A stretch of 64,000 bases of DNA from Colocasia esculenta. Its lineage: Eukaryota > Streptophyta > Magnoliopsida > Alismatales > Araceae. Positions 33,706 through 43,800 of this stretch are shown one piece after another. A program made the position numbers and the translations under genes. A model generated the notes under the pieces. It made no database searches. It saw only the letters and a program-made list of their open reading frames with translations, and was not told the origin of the DNA. The stretch is from the NCBI GenBank assembly GCA_014218235.1, contig CM024766.1:69429207-69493206 (forward strand), written 5' to 3'. How positions within the stretch are numbered: the first letter of the stretch is position 1; each line of letters opens with the position of its first letter.

Positions 33706-34785
33706 GTGGTGGAAGGGGCCCATGCTAGCGAATGCGGAGGACACGTCAACAGTCAAATGCTAGCAAAGAAGATCATTAAGCAGGGCTATTACTGGCCAAC
33801 CCTAGAGGAAGACTGTATCATCTACGTCCGTAGGTGTGTCAAGTGTCAACTCCATGCCGATAAGATTCATGCCCCTTCCTCCTCACTACACCCACTCTCC
33901 ACACCATGGCCATTCTCTATGTGGGCTTTCGACATTGTCGGTACTCTTAGTGATTCTAATGCTCAAACCAAACAAAAGTCATTTATCCTAACTGCGACTG
34001 AGTATTACACCAAGTGGGCGGAAACTAAAGCCTTCACAGAAATCAAAGCATCCACGGTGTGCCGCTTCATCATGAGAAACATCATCTCGCGGTTCGGAGT
34101 TCCAAGCAGCATCGTCATGGACAATGGGCCGCAATTCATCGCACAAGAGATCCAGGACCTCTGTAAGAAATACAACATCACGCTGCATCATTCATCACCG
34201 TATTACCCACAGGGCAATGGTCAAGCTGAAGCAACTAACAAAACCCTTCTTAAAATCCTAAAGAAAACCTGTGAGTCACATAAATTCGCCGACTGGCCAG
34301 AGAAGCTAATAGAGGCTCTATGGGCCTACCGCACTTCCGTCCGCACTCCCACGGGACAAACCCCATACGCTCTCACCTACGGGATGGAGGCGGTAGTTCC
34401 ATATGAGATCCTAATTCCTTCGTTGAGAGTCCAATTAGACAAGGAACTTAATCTTGATGAACGCCGAGAGGCGTTACTAGTCCAATTGGAACTCTTAGAC
34501 GAAAGGCGGCTTATGGTAGCCGACCATGTGCTTTCCTACCAAAGGCGAATCTCAAGGTCTTTTCAAAAGAAGGTAATTGAACAAAAATTCCAAGAGGGTG
34601 ATATGGTCTTGAAACGCATCTTTATCAAACCCGGAGGTCCTAGGTCCAAACTGCAACCTAATTGGGAGGGTCCGTACGTTGTAAGGGAGGTCTACCCTGG
34701 AAATGCATATCGCTTAATCAATGATGAGGGCGTCGAATTATCACATCCGTGGAACGGGCTGTACCTCAAACGTTTCTATCCTTAG
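33706..34785 (+). CDS. Element B integrase
   Basis: The 359-residue frame holds the zinc region (ECGGHVNSQMLAKKI; RCVKCQLH). The catalytic triad is Asp76 (WAFDIVG), Asp139 (IVMDNGPQF) and Glu175 (GNGQAEATNKTL). The C-terminus GPYVVREVYPGNAYRLINDE ends at LYLKRFYP. No chromodomain follows, as expected for a non-chromovirus. Its N-terminal part is decayed upstream (33255-33705, with PWYFEIEQYCRDGTY still readable). The catalytic domain itself looks intact. Confidence 0.93.
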   Translation: MVEGAHASECGGHVNSQMLAKKIIKQGYYWPTLEEDCIIYVRRCVKCQLHADKIHAPSSSLHPLSTPWPFSMWAFDIVGTLSDSNAQTKQKSFILTATEYYTKWAETKAFTEIKASTVCRFIMRNIISRFGVPSSIVMDNGPQFIAQEIQDLCKKYNITLHHSSPYYPQGNGQAEATNKTLLKILKKTCESHKFADWPEKLIEALWAYRTSVRTPTGQTPYALTYGMEAVVPYEILIPSLRVQLDKELNLDERREALLVQLELLDERRLMVADHVLSYQRRISRSFQKKVIEQKFQEGDMVLKRIFIKPGGPRSKLQPNWEGPYVVREVYPGNAYRLINDEGVELSHPWNGLYLKRFYP

Positions 34786-36069
34786 GCCTATAGGTGTGAG
34801 GCCACGACACCTAGATCGGGGAGTAGCCCCATGTTGGGAGTCTAAGATACCTCTCTAATCGCCAAGGGCTGCTCTAAGTTAGGATTAACACACACGCACA
34901 CGGCAATCCCGGATAACTACACTCGGTAGGCGCTACAATTATGCGGGCCCTACTCTAGCGATGCATCGGTCATTCTCTCCTAATCGGTCGAAGTGTAGGG
35001 GCAAAAGGGTCGTAAGGGTAAGGTCGTCAACCTACAGCATACCCCGACGAGAGGAAGTCTCAAATAGGAACAGTCAAAATGACAAAAGGGCAAAGAAGCA
35101 AAGAAACGAAAGGAAAAGAAAATCCATATACAATAGGGGCATGGCAAAGAGTGGCAAAGTCCCCGCGGGACACTAATGAGCCCAGTCATACGCATGCCCC
35201 AAAGCAAGGCAAGTCCATAACAAAAGACCATAAAGTCCCTCCACAACAGACCCAACCTCCAAATGGTATGCTGTAGGAAGTAGCCGAACCCAACATCCTT
35301 ATACCCACATAAGACTTTCCTTAAATAATCTTCCATTTCTCCCTATAAGGCTTAGTCACCTCTTGGGTGGGGCTTAATTAGTCACAGCATCAACCAAGGG
35401 TAGGTTTTCCGAGGCATTGCCACCCCTTACGTACGTCCTAATTTAGAAAGCCCTATGGCGACAACCGGAGGTGATCAAGATTCCTAACTAACGGCTCGAA
35501 TCGGTTTAAGTGTTGTGGCCCGAAGATGCGAGTACCTTCCGTCTCGCGTGTCTTATTTTAGGAAGGGCCAACGCCAGCTTTAGGCACTAACAAAAAAAAA
35601 ACAAAAAAAACAGATATTTCCAAAACTAAAAAATCAGATATTTCCAAAATGCCAAAAAATCAGATATTTCCAAAACCCAAAAAAAATCAGATATTTCTAA
35701 AACCCAAAAAATCAGATATTTCCAAAACTCCAAAAATCAAATATTTCTAAAACTCCAAAAAAATCAAATATTCCCAAAACTAAAAAAAAAAAAATATTTC
35801 CAAAAAAAATCCAAACCCTAAATCAATATTCTAAAAAAAATCTCAAAACATTAAATGATTCTAAGCCGTTTGCATACATGCATTTCATTTGTTTATTCAC
35901 ATCTTTTGCCTATTTAATAAGGCTTAGCCCCTTGAAAAATTATCAAGGTCGCTCACTCGCCGCATTTTAAGGCAAGGAGCTAAGCCTAAGAACAGATCTG
36001 ACTTATTTCGTGGTTGTCTAAGTGTGCAGGGCGGAAAAGAAAGCGGCACTCATATCTCACTCGTCACTC
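34786..36069. other. Element B convergent spacer between pol and aORF2
   Basis: Pol (+) and aORF2 (-) end facing each other across this stretch. A tandem A-rich minisatellite occupies about 35610-35810. An inverted repeat with arms 35921-35934 (GGCTTAGCCCCTTG) and 35973-35986 (13 of 14 pairs) follows. The same GCCCCTTG hairpin stands at the matching place in element C. No gene was recognised. Confidence 0.65.
35592..35815 (+). repeat. A-rich minisatellite, about 9 units
   Basis: Units of roughly 22-28 bases follow the pattern ATCAGATATTTCCAAAA plus CCCAAAAA-like filler, with variation in the A runs. They sit at the convergent 3' ends of pol and aORF2. A related ATCCATAAAAATC repeat occurs at 46509-46560. 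Confidence 0.85.
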
Positions 36070-38864
36070 TCACTCAGTCGCAAACCATAAAAACACAAAA
36101 GAGTTCCATTCCATTCCATTCATGTACACCATCATACCAAAAGAAAGGAGCAAAAAGTACAAACCCTCAACCACTCTCCCCCGTACCCTCAGGCGGGCGG
36201 GGAGATGGGGGGGGGCCATCCCTCTCGGTCCGGTCTCGCTCCCCTCTGGCGCTCTCTCGCACCGTCGTCGCTCCTCCTCCTCGTTCCTCCGCCATCCGGA
36301 TGAACCTATCAGATAGTGCCCAGCGGACCCGCTCGGGATACCGCTCCGGCTGGTCGCTGACCGACTGCGCCCGACCAACGCCAGGGCCCTCTCCAGACCC
36401 CTCATCTCGGATCGCAGCATGTCGCCGCGATGCCTCTCCTCCCCCAGCTGGGTGCGGAGGTCCCCAGCCTCGGCGCGCAGTCGTGCCGCCTCCTCCGCCT
36501 CCTGGCGCCAGCGCGTCGCCTCCGCCACCTCCTGCTGCCAGCGGGCCGCCGCCTCTGCCTCCTGGCGCCACCGCGCCACCTCCGCTGCCTCGGGGCGTAG
36601 GCGTAGCTCCGCCATCTCCGCCTCCAGCGTGGTCGTCCGTGCCAGGGCGGTCCTCAGCTCCTGCTCCTATAATAACAGAAAAATCTTGTCAGAAATCAGG
36701 AAAGAAGCAAAAAAAACAGGGGCATCTAAATATGTAACTTACCAGCTCCTGCAGCTGGGCGAGGGCGTCCTCCGCTCGGGCCGCCGCCGCCGATAGCTGG
36801 CCCTCCAAGATGGAGTGGCCGACATCTTCTCTGGAGGAGGATTCCCCTCCCGCCATCTGCTGTGCACGGTCCAGCTCTGCCCGCTACAAAAGAAAATATC
36901 AAGGGTCAGTCAACCACAGTTAGAAGTAGAAAGGTAGGGTGCAAAGTACTTACCAGCTGATCCACCACCGCCTGGAGGTCGTCCCGCTGCTGGATGGTGG
37001 AATGGAGGATACCCTCGAGCGAGGAGATCCGCCCCTCGGGGTCAAGCTGCAATCACAAGCCAAGTCAGTCACATAATCAACTAAGAACTCAAAGAGACTG
37101 AAAGCAGTAAAATACGTACCGATCGTCGGGACCCCTTGTACACCTGGGCCCTGTACTTCCGGGCATAGGCCCGGAAGTATCCTCGTCACTGGCAGCCTCA
37201 GAGACCACCTCCTTGCCCCTCCGCTCCCAGTCGTCCAGCTGCTCTCGGACCTGGACTGTCCAGTCCGTGACTGCTGGATCCCGGGGAAGCTCAAGCCTGT
37301 CCTCTCCCCATGACCTCTGTCGGGTCGGGAACTCCACCACAGAAAGCCTGGTGTGAGTCCCAGTGTCCAGCCCACTAGCCCGTGGTGGAGCGGGACCACT
37401 GTGTTAAAACAGTGAAGCCAAAACGGTGTCCAATGCGTCATGGATGAGCGTCACCTGTCGCCGCAGGGACCGCGTCGCGCAAAACCACCAGCACTGCAGG
37501 AGAGGTACAGCGTCATGTCCCTCGGCACCCCCCGACCCAGGGAAGGAAGGTGGTAGTACGCCCACACCAGCAAAAGTAATACAAGTCAGTACCACAGTTA
37601 ATTAACACAAGTAGGAAAAGCAGCAAAGGGTAAGGGTGAGAAGCATACCTGTAGAAGCGGGAAGAACCCCGCGACGTCGGTCTCCCTACTAGAGGTGCCC
37701 AGGCTGTCGAAAAGGTGGGCCAGAAGGGCAGCACCCCACGCATAGCTCCCCACCTGGGTCAGGTACTCTAGTAGGGGCAGACACCGACAGCTCACCGGGT
37801 CTCCTCGGGTACCCAAGATCAACTTCCCGATCACGAGGATCAGGAAGCGCCTCAAGTCGCAGTTCGCTGCCGGTCCCTCCTCCTCTGCCAGTGCTGCTCT
37901 GGCATCCGCTGTCAACCGGGCCATGTACTCCGCCTGGCCCTCTCCAGTCTGGTGGCACACGTCTGCCACCCTGAGGCTCGCCTGCAGCCTCGTCCTCGGC
38001 ACCAGGGAGGATCTCTCCCGCGTCACCTCCAGCCCCAAAAGTCTCTCCACCATCTCCTGATAGCTGGTATAAGTCACCCCAGTCACCGCCTGGCCATCTA
38101 CCCTCAGGCCGGTGGTTCGTGCCACGTCCTCCAGTGTGGGGATCATGTGACCCCACGGGAGGAGGAACGCCTGGCACTCCGGGTCCCACCTCTCCTTCAA
38201 GGCCTAGATGAGTGCCACGTCCGGCGTCAACTCATCCAATCTCAGAAAGGGGCCGAACCCCATCTCCTCCAGCCGGGTCCTCTGGAAATCCAGCAACCCC
38301 TGATAGATCACCCGGACAACGGACCACCCCAGCCGGGACCGTAGCTCACTCTGCAAAACAATCACAGAAAACACAAAGATCAGCAAGGGATCAGTAGAAC
38401 AGCACTCTGGTCAGGTAGAGACGGGTATGTTGTCGCCTTCAGAAGGCGACATCATAGAAGTTGCCTTCCCCCTGTGAAGGTGACAAGCAGGCTGTCGCCT
38501 TCTGAACGCGACGCTTAGGGCGTCGCGACCTGTCTGGTAATGCGACACCCACCTTGTCGCGTTCACAGACTGGCCAGAAACGGCAAGAATCCGTTTTCCG
38601 GCTGTTTCACCTTGGGCCAAAAGGCCCTACATTCCCTCTCCACTCCATACATTCAAGGTCTAGGGCTCGGTTGCCTACCTTTTTGGGCCCGATGGGCTCG
38701 TCCTCGTCGCCCGGCATCACCGCGGGCTCTTCCTCCATCGGCACGACCGGGGAAGCCTCCGGGGCCGCCGTCGAGCTCCCCTCACCCGTTTGCCGGCGCC
38801 AGATGGATTTCTTCCGTCGCCGCCCCCCGCCATCGCCGCCTTGGCCTTCTCCTCCACCCTCCAT
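36070..38864 (-). pseudogene. Element B aORF2: PMD-like plus coiled-coil protein, several exons
   Basis: Minus-strand gene homologous to aORF2 of element C. Exon 1 is 38679-38864 (62 codons, acidic, donor GTAGGC). Exon 2 is 37649-38350 (234 codons against 235 in C, donor GTATGC) and carries LLPWGHMIPTLEDVARTTGL, the plant-mobile-domain-like core. A single in-frame TAG at 38204-38206 interrupts exon 2. The acceptor of exon 3 appears mutated (TTTTGCTG where C has CTTGCAG). The C-terminal exons near 36070-36900 encode a repetitive coiled coil (EVARWRQEAEAAARWQQEVA) and stop at 36070. The conserved exon plan shows it was a real spliced gene in the common ancestor. Confidence 0.65.
38428..38575. 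repeat. Class I motif cluster inside aORF2 intron 1 (element B)
   Basis: TTGTCGCC, GAAGGCGACA, AGGTGACA, TGTCGCC, ACGCGACG, GCGTCGCGAC, ATGCGACA and TTGTCGCG words lie between the exon 1 donor (38678) and the exon 2 acceptor (38351). The homologous intron in element C is filled with class II words. Confidence 0.8.
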
Positions 38865-39361
38865 CGACAGTCACCGAGGGGAGAGAGAGGAAGTTAGGAG
38901 AGAGAGGGAGATAGGAGAGAGAGAGAGAGGAAGGAGATGAGAGAGAGAGAGAGAGCTCGCAGGAGTAGATCACCGGAGAGAGGAAGACCGGAAGGAAGGG
39001 AATCACCGGATAGGGGGAAGAGGAGGAAGGAAGTTTCGAAAAGAGGGAAAGAAGGAGAAGGGCGCTCGGCCCGAATTCAAACCGCCCCGGGACCTGTGAA
39101 CGCGACAAGGTATGTGTCGCCTTCTATCCAGGTGGCGACGATGCTCATGTCGCCTTCACTTTCCTGGTCGCGACCGTTGACCTGTCGTCTTCTTGGTAGC
39201 GACAGGTCTAACGTCGCCTTCTTAAACCAGTGCACAAAACCCCCTAAAATTCAATGCTCATTGCAATAATCCAATGTTTACATCAAGCATCAATCTCCTA
39301 TTACATCAAGCCCACCAAGTCCCAAAAGCCCAAAAAGTGCAATCAAGTCTATCTCTCTAGC
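38865..39361. other. Element B spacer between aORF2 and aORF1 with class I motifs
   Basis: A GA-rich stretch (38880-38960) is the 5' leader side of aORF2. Class I words (ACGCGACA, TGTCGCC, GGTGGCGACG, ATGTCGCC, GTCGCGACC, AGCGACA, CGTCGCC) occupy 39095-39225. No gene was recognised. Confidence 0.65.
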
Positions 39362-40783
39362 TCACGGTTCCCTCAGTGGCCGGATCTTCTCATGCTCCAA
39401 GAGGTACGCCTGGTACGTTTCCCGGTCCTCGTCAAGTCTCAGCGGGAGTGCATGGGTAGCGCACGCCCTCCACAAGGCCAGCGCGCTCCGCACGGCCTGC
39501 TCATCCTCCAGGTTCCCCAAGCGTCGCTTCTTCACGGGAGGCAAGTGTGATGGTGGAAGCACTCTCGTCCTCGGATTCTCGATCTGTAGGTAGCACCGCT
39601 GCGGATTGTAGAGCACGGTCGCCATATTCCCTATCAGCTGCAAGTCCAAGCCGCGTCCGAGTGGTAGCCGGATCTCCGCTCCGCGAAGTGCCGCTATGCC
39701 CAAAGCAAAGTGCTCCACTGGTAGGGTGCTGAAGTAAAGGCGCCATGCACTCCTTGTCTTCTTGTCCGCCGTCCTGCATAAAACCTTATCGGAGAATTTG
39801 GCTGCGCCGCCAATAAAGTTCAATGGATGGCACCCGAAGATCCGACTGTCGGTGGTGGGGTTGTCTACCGGTTTGAATTTAATCCTCACACCCAACCAAC
39901 ACTCTAGAAGGATCATAAAGCCGTAAAGGAAACCTCCCGTGGAAGCCGAGGTGAGACCCGAGTAAAGATACGCCAAGACGGCGTGAGAGAGTGAAAGTCC
40001 TCGCCATACCCCACTAATTGCACTAAGGCTAGCATAGTCTATGAGGTGATCCCCGGACGGGAAGAGCACCACCCCACATAAGCATATGGCCACTTGTCCT
40101 TACACATGGATATGACCCACTTAGACAATGGCACTAGATGGATGAATTGTGGGCTAATTATGGTGTAGACATCCCCCGGATCGGTCATGAACTCTCCTAG
40201 GATAAACTTTGGGTTAATGGGCTCAACCGTGTAGCTTATGTTTTGCTCTTCCCCGGGTTTAGTCTTGGGAAGAGCAAGGAAGGCCTCGACCTCCTCTAAA
40301 AGGACGGTCACCTCAAATTTGGGAAAAATGAAAGTATGGGTTTGTGGGTGCCATAATTCTATCAAGGCTGTGATACTATGCCAATCAAAGGAAATTTTGT
40401 GGTAGTTGTGAGCCGCTATCAAAACCCCACCCAAACCCCACTCTCTCAAGAATCTAATGACATACATGGGTAAGGCTTTGATCATCGGGGCAATTCAAGT
40501 GAGCTTAGAGTAGCGGCGAGAGCCGGGAAGAGCTAGGAAAAAAAAAAGAAAGAGAGAAAAGAGGAAGAACAAGAACACAAAATTAATGATGAAATTCTGA
40601 GTATAAAATCATGGAAATTGAAAACACCAACCAACTTACCTCTCTCACTTCCTCGCTCCGGCTCAAGTGGTTGGGAACGTTTGTAATCCTCATGAGAGCT
40701 TCAAAGGTCGCCCGAGCACGCTTCGGACCTTCGTAAACCGTCTCCCCACCCATGGGATCAAGAGGAGCTCTCTTCATGGCCAT
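39362..40783 (-). pseudogene. Element B aORF1: DUF7745-like protein, broken
   Basis: Exon 1 is 40640-40783 (48 codons, ending SEEVRE before GTAAGT), in the same phase as exon 1 of the element C homologue, with a shared VPNHLS/VPGHLS end. The main exon reads TALIELWHPQTHTFIFPKFE and VTVLLEEVEAFLAL. It shifts frame near 40060-40090 and continues in 39362-40093 (AVLAYLYSGLTSASTGGFLY; PPVKKRRLGN, a possible nuclear localisation signal). The reading frame at the exon 2 start is also off by one. A TATA box TATAAATA lies at 40852-40859 (minus), about 70 bases upstream of the ATG. Confidence 0.65.
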
Positions 40784-40851
40784 GAGAGCTTGCAAGACTT
40801 GAAGAAAAGAAGAGAGAGGTGAGAGCTCCGAATTTGGCCTCTCATCCCCTT

Positions 40852-40859
40852 TATTTATA
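40852..40859 (-). promoter_or_regulatory. TATA box of element B aORF1
   Basis: The minus strand reads CTATAAATAAAGGGG, with TATAAATA at 40859-40852, 69 bases before the predicted start codon at 40783. Solo LTR E inserted only 10 bases upstream (40870). It suggests the antisense gene had its own promoter, independent of the LTR. Confidence 0.6.
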
Positions 40860-40869
40860 GAGCCATAAT

Positions 40870-43800
40870 TGTAACGTCGCGTGCCTTTCGGATCCATGCG
40901 GATCGTGTGTGTGTTGGTTGTGTAGGCCGTTGTGAGGCCAGTGAGAGTCGGTTGTGTGGAATGCATGGTGTGGATGTGTGGTTTGAGCAGGTGTAGAGCA
41001 GGGTTGGTCCTGAAATGAAACAGGACCTGCTGCTGTTCAGTTGAAGTTGGCGGCCAGGGGTGGTCGTTGACTGTTGGCGTCCAGGTTAGTGGACGTTTAC
41101 TGCATGAACTTGGCGGCAGTAGATATGGACGCAGAGGGTGGCGGTTGCTGTTGGCGGCATCGGTGTTGATGCCAACCTGAGAATGGTGCAGGTTATAGGC
41201 TCACCCGAGGGCAGCTCTCTCAGCTCACTCTCATTCCCTCTTGCCCCAGCTTCGTGCCCCGGTGTCTCTGAAGCTTCTAACAGGTACCGAGGAGTAGTTG
41301 GACGATCGTAGAACGCGTGGCGTTGCCGAATTGCGCGAGGAAACGTCGCGGCGTGGTGCAATTCCCGTGGGAGCTCGCGGAGGGCTCGGCGTGAACCGGG
41401 AGATTGCGGGAAGTTCTAATGCGTTCTGAGGTAGGTGACGAACCCTGGTAGCTCCGTAGGAACATTAAAACACATCATAACCACTTGAATTAGCATGATA
41501 ATGCGTTTTCGGATCAAGTTGCACCATGCGGGGATAATGGGTGGTTTGAGTAGTTTAATGTACGAAACATGTTGTAACGGGTTGTATTGGGTTCTAGCAT
41601 GCTAAAGGAACTGCGTTTGCATGTTTTTCAGTAGTTAGAATGGTTGGAAAACCCACAGAGCTAGATTAGGGTTTCTGCAGGGTTTATGGCCGAAGAACTT
41701 GGCGTCAAGATCGCTTGTCGCCAAGCTCATCAGCTGTAGCAACCTGAATTTTTACGAAAAATAAAAATTTAAATAAAGAATTTAAAACCTAGCTAAATGG
41801 ATATTTAAACAGAGCATTAAATAAAACCCATTAGATGGAAAAGAGTAATGGGCTTTGCTTAATGGATCTTCTAGGATGGGTCAAAAATAAGAATTTATAA
41901 AAGAGAATAATAGGAAAATACCCTAAATTCGTAACTAAATTATTACCTAAATAGAAAAGAGGTATTTAATGCATTAAATAGGAAGTTTGAGTAGGAGTTG
42001 GATTCCTAAACCTACCCCATATGGATTAGCACGAATTTGGATCTCTTCCAAGTCTAAATAGGGATTGGAAAGCTTGGAAGGAGGTTAGGAAAGAGGAAAT
42101 TCAGAATTTAATAGGAGTTAGAGTCCTATTAGGAAATAGAAAGAGGAGAAGCTTAAATACTCTCCTAAAACCCTCATGGCCGACCCAAGCTCGTGCCAAA
42201 GGATTCCTGGACCAGGAGGAGATTTCGTGGGAAGAAGAAGCTTTCAAGCTCTCAACCCCGTTCTTCAAGTTCTAGCCCTAGAAGATAAATTGAGTCAAAG
42301 GTAGGCATTCTCACAAGCATAAACCGTGAAACTTTTTCTGTAGGATCTCTCTACCCTCTGGAACAAAACCTTCAAATTTCATAATTTTCCAGCGATCAAA
42401 TCTTTTCTTATGAATTTTCAAAGTTCTGCAGTTCTTATGACCCCGAACCTTCATGCTTAATTCATATCTCCTTGGATACTCTATCTCATGCCTCCAAATT
42501 TTAATGGGAGATACTGATGCATGATAGGCATCTTTTGCCCCTAAAAGCCCTAATTTCTATTGAACATGTTACTCGAATTAAATCGATCTTACTCCCTGTA
42601 GCATGTTCTATGTTACTTGTTCTTGTTCGTCCTCAAACCATATTCAAACCATGCTCTCTCTCGAATTCCTATTTACTGGAAGTACTCTCGCATGTCTAGT
42701 TTCATTTGCCCCTGATTTCATGATTTTTCATCATGTATACAATTAGTTATGATTTTCTGAACTACCCTATGTCAAAAAGGCAAGTTTCTGGACCGCAATC
42801 CAAGACAGAGCAGAACTCTGTCAGACCCAGGCCACGGACCTGAGAAAGCGACTGCCCGACACGTCGCCTTCTCAAGCCCGTCGCGACGCCCTTCTTGTCG
42901 CGTTCTCAACGCGATAGGACACCCGTCGCGTTCTGGCCGCCTGAGCAAGACAGCTCTGTCGCCTTCTGTGTAACCCCCTGTCGCGATCTGCTCTGCTCTT
43001 GTCGCCTTCTATACAGGCCTATGTCGCCTTCTCAGAGTTTTGCCTGAAAACCCATGAAAAATATTTTTGTCATGATGGTGCTATATTGAATGGTGCTATA
43101 TTGAATGATTTAAAATACATGTTGCTATATTGAATGATTTAAAATATGTGCAAGAGAGTTTTGCCTTCTCAGAGTTATACCCCCAGTAAAAACCCTACTT
43201 AAAAATGGTGCTATATTGAATGATTTAAAATACATGTTCACGACTTATTTCTATCTATGATTTCTCTTGCACTTGCACACACTTGAACCATCCATTTATG
43301 GATGAAATCTTGCAGAAAATATCTCATAATGTATCTGGTAAATTACCGAAATAAAGTATAGTAATTGCCCTATTTTAAAGGACTTGTATTCGTTTCTTGC
43401 GTTGTTTATATACCGATATCGACGCTCCACTGTTCTAGAATTCCTCTAGAACGTCGAGCACATGTTTTATATACACACTTTACTTGGCTTGTGGTGAACT
43501 CTCCGTCGGATATTCCTTTCGCCGGACTAGTGAACTCTTGCACAAGGCCTCCGTAAGTCTCCTCTGATCATGGATTCCCACATGGTCGACGAGCCGGTTG
43601 TACCCTAATACCTACGATACCCTTTAGGGATCTATATGATCCAAACGGCTATTAGAGATTCACTCTCGTCTTAAATCACGCCGGACCTCTGGACCTGTGC
43701 ATAACAAGGCTAGTGGTAGGGTCGTGAGTTCCACCTGACTGCCAACACCAAGTGCGCGTGTTGTGCAACTGTTACTATCGCCTGTTTACTCATCGCATTA

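Noticed and set aside
36024..36737. 237-residue + strand frame rich in proline and alanine
   Set aside because: It is the antisense shadow of the coiled-coil exons of aORF2, whose minus-strand frame has the heptad pattern and a homologue in element C.
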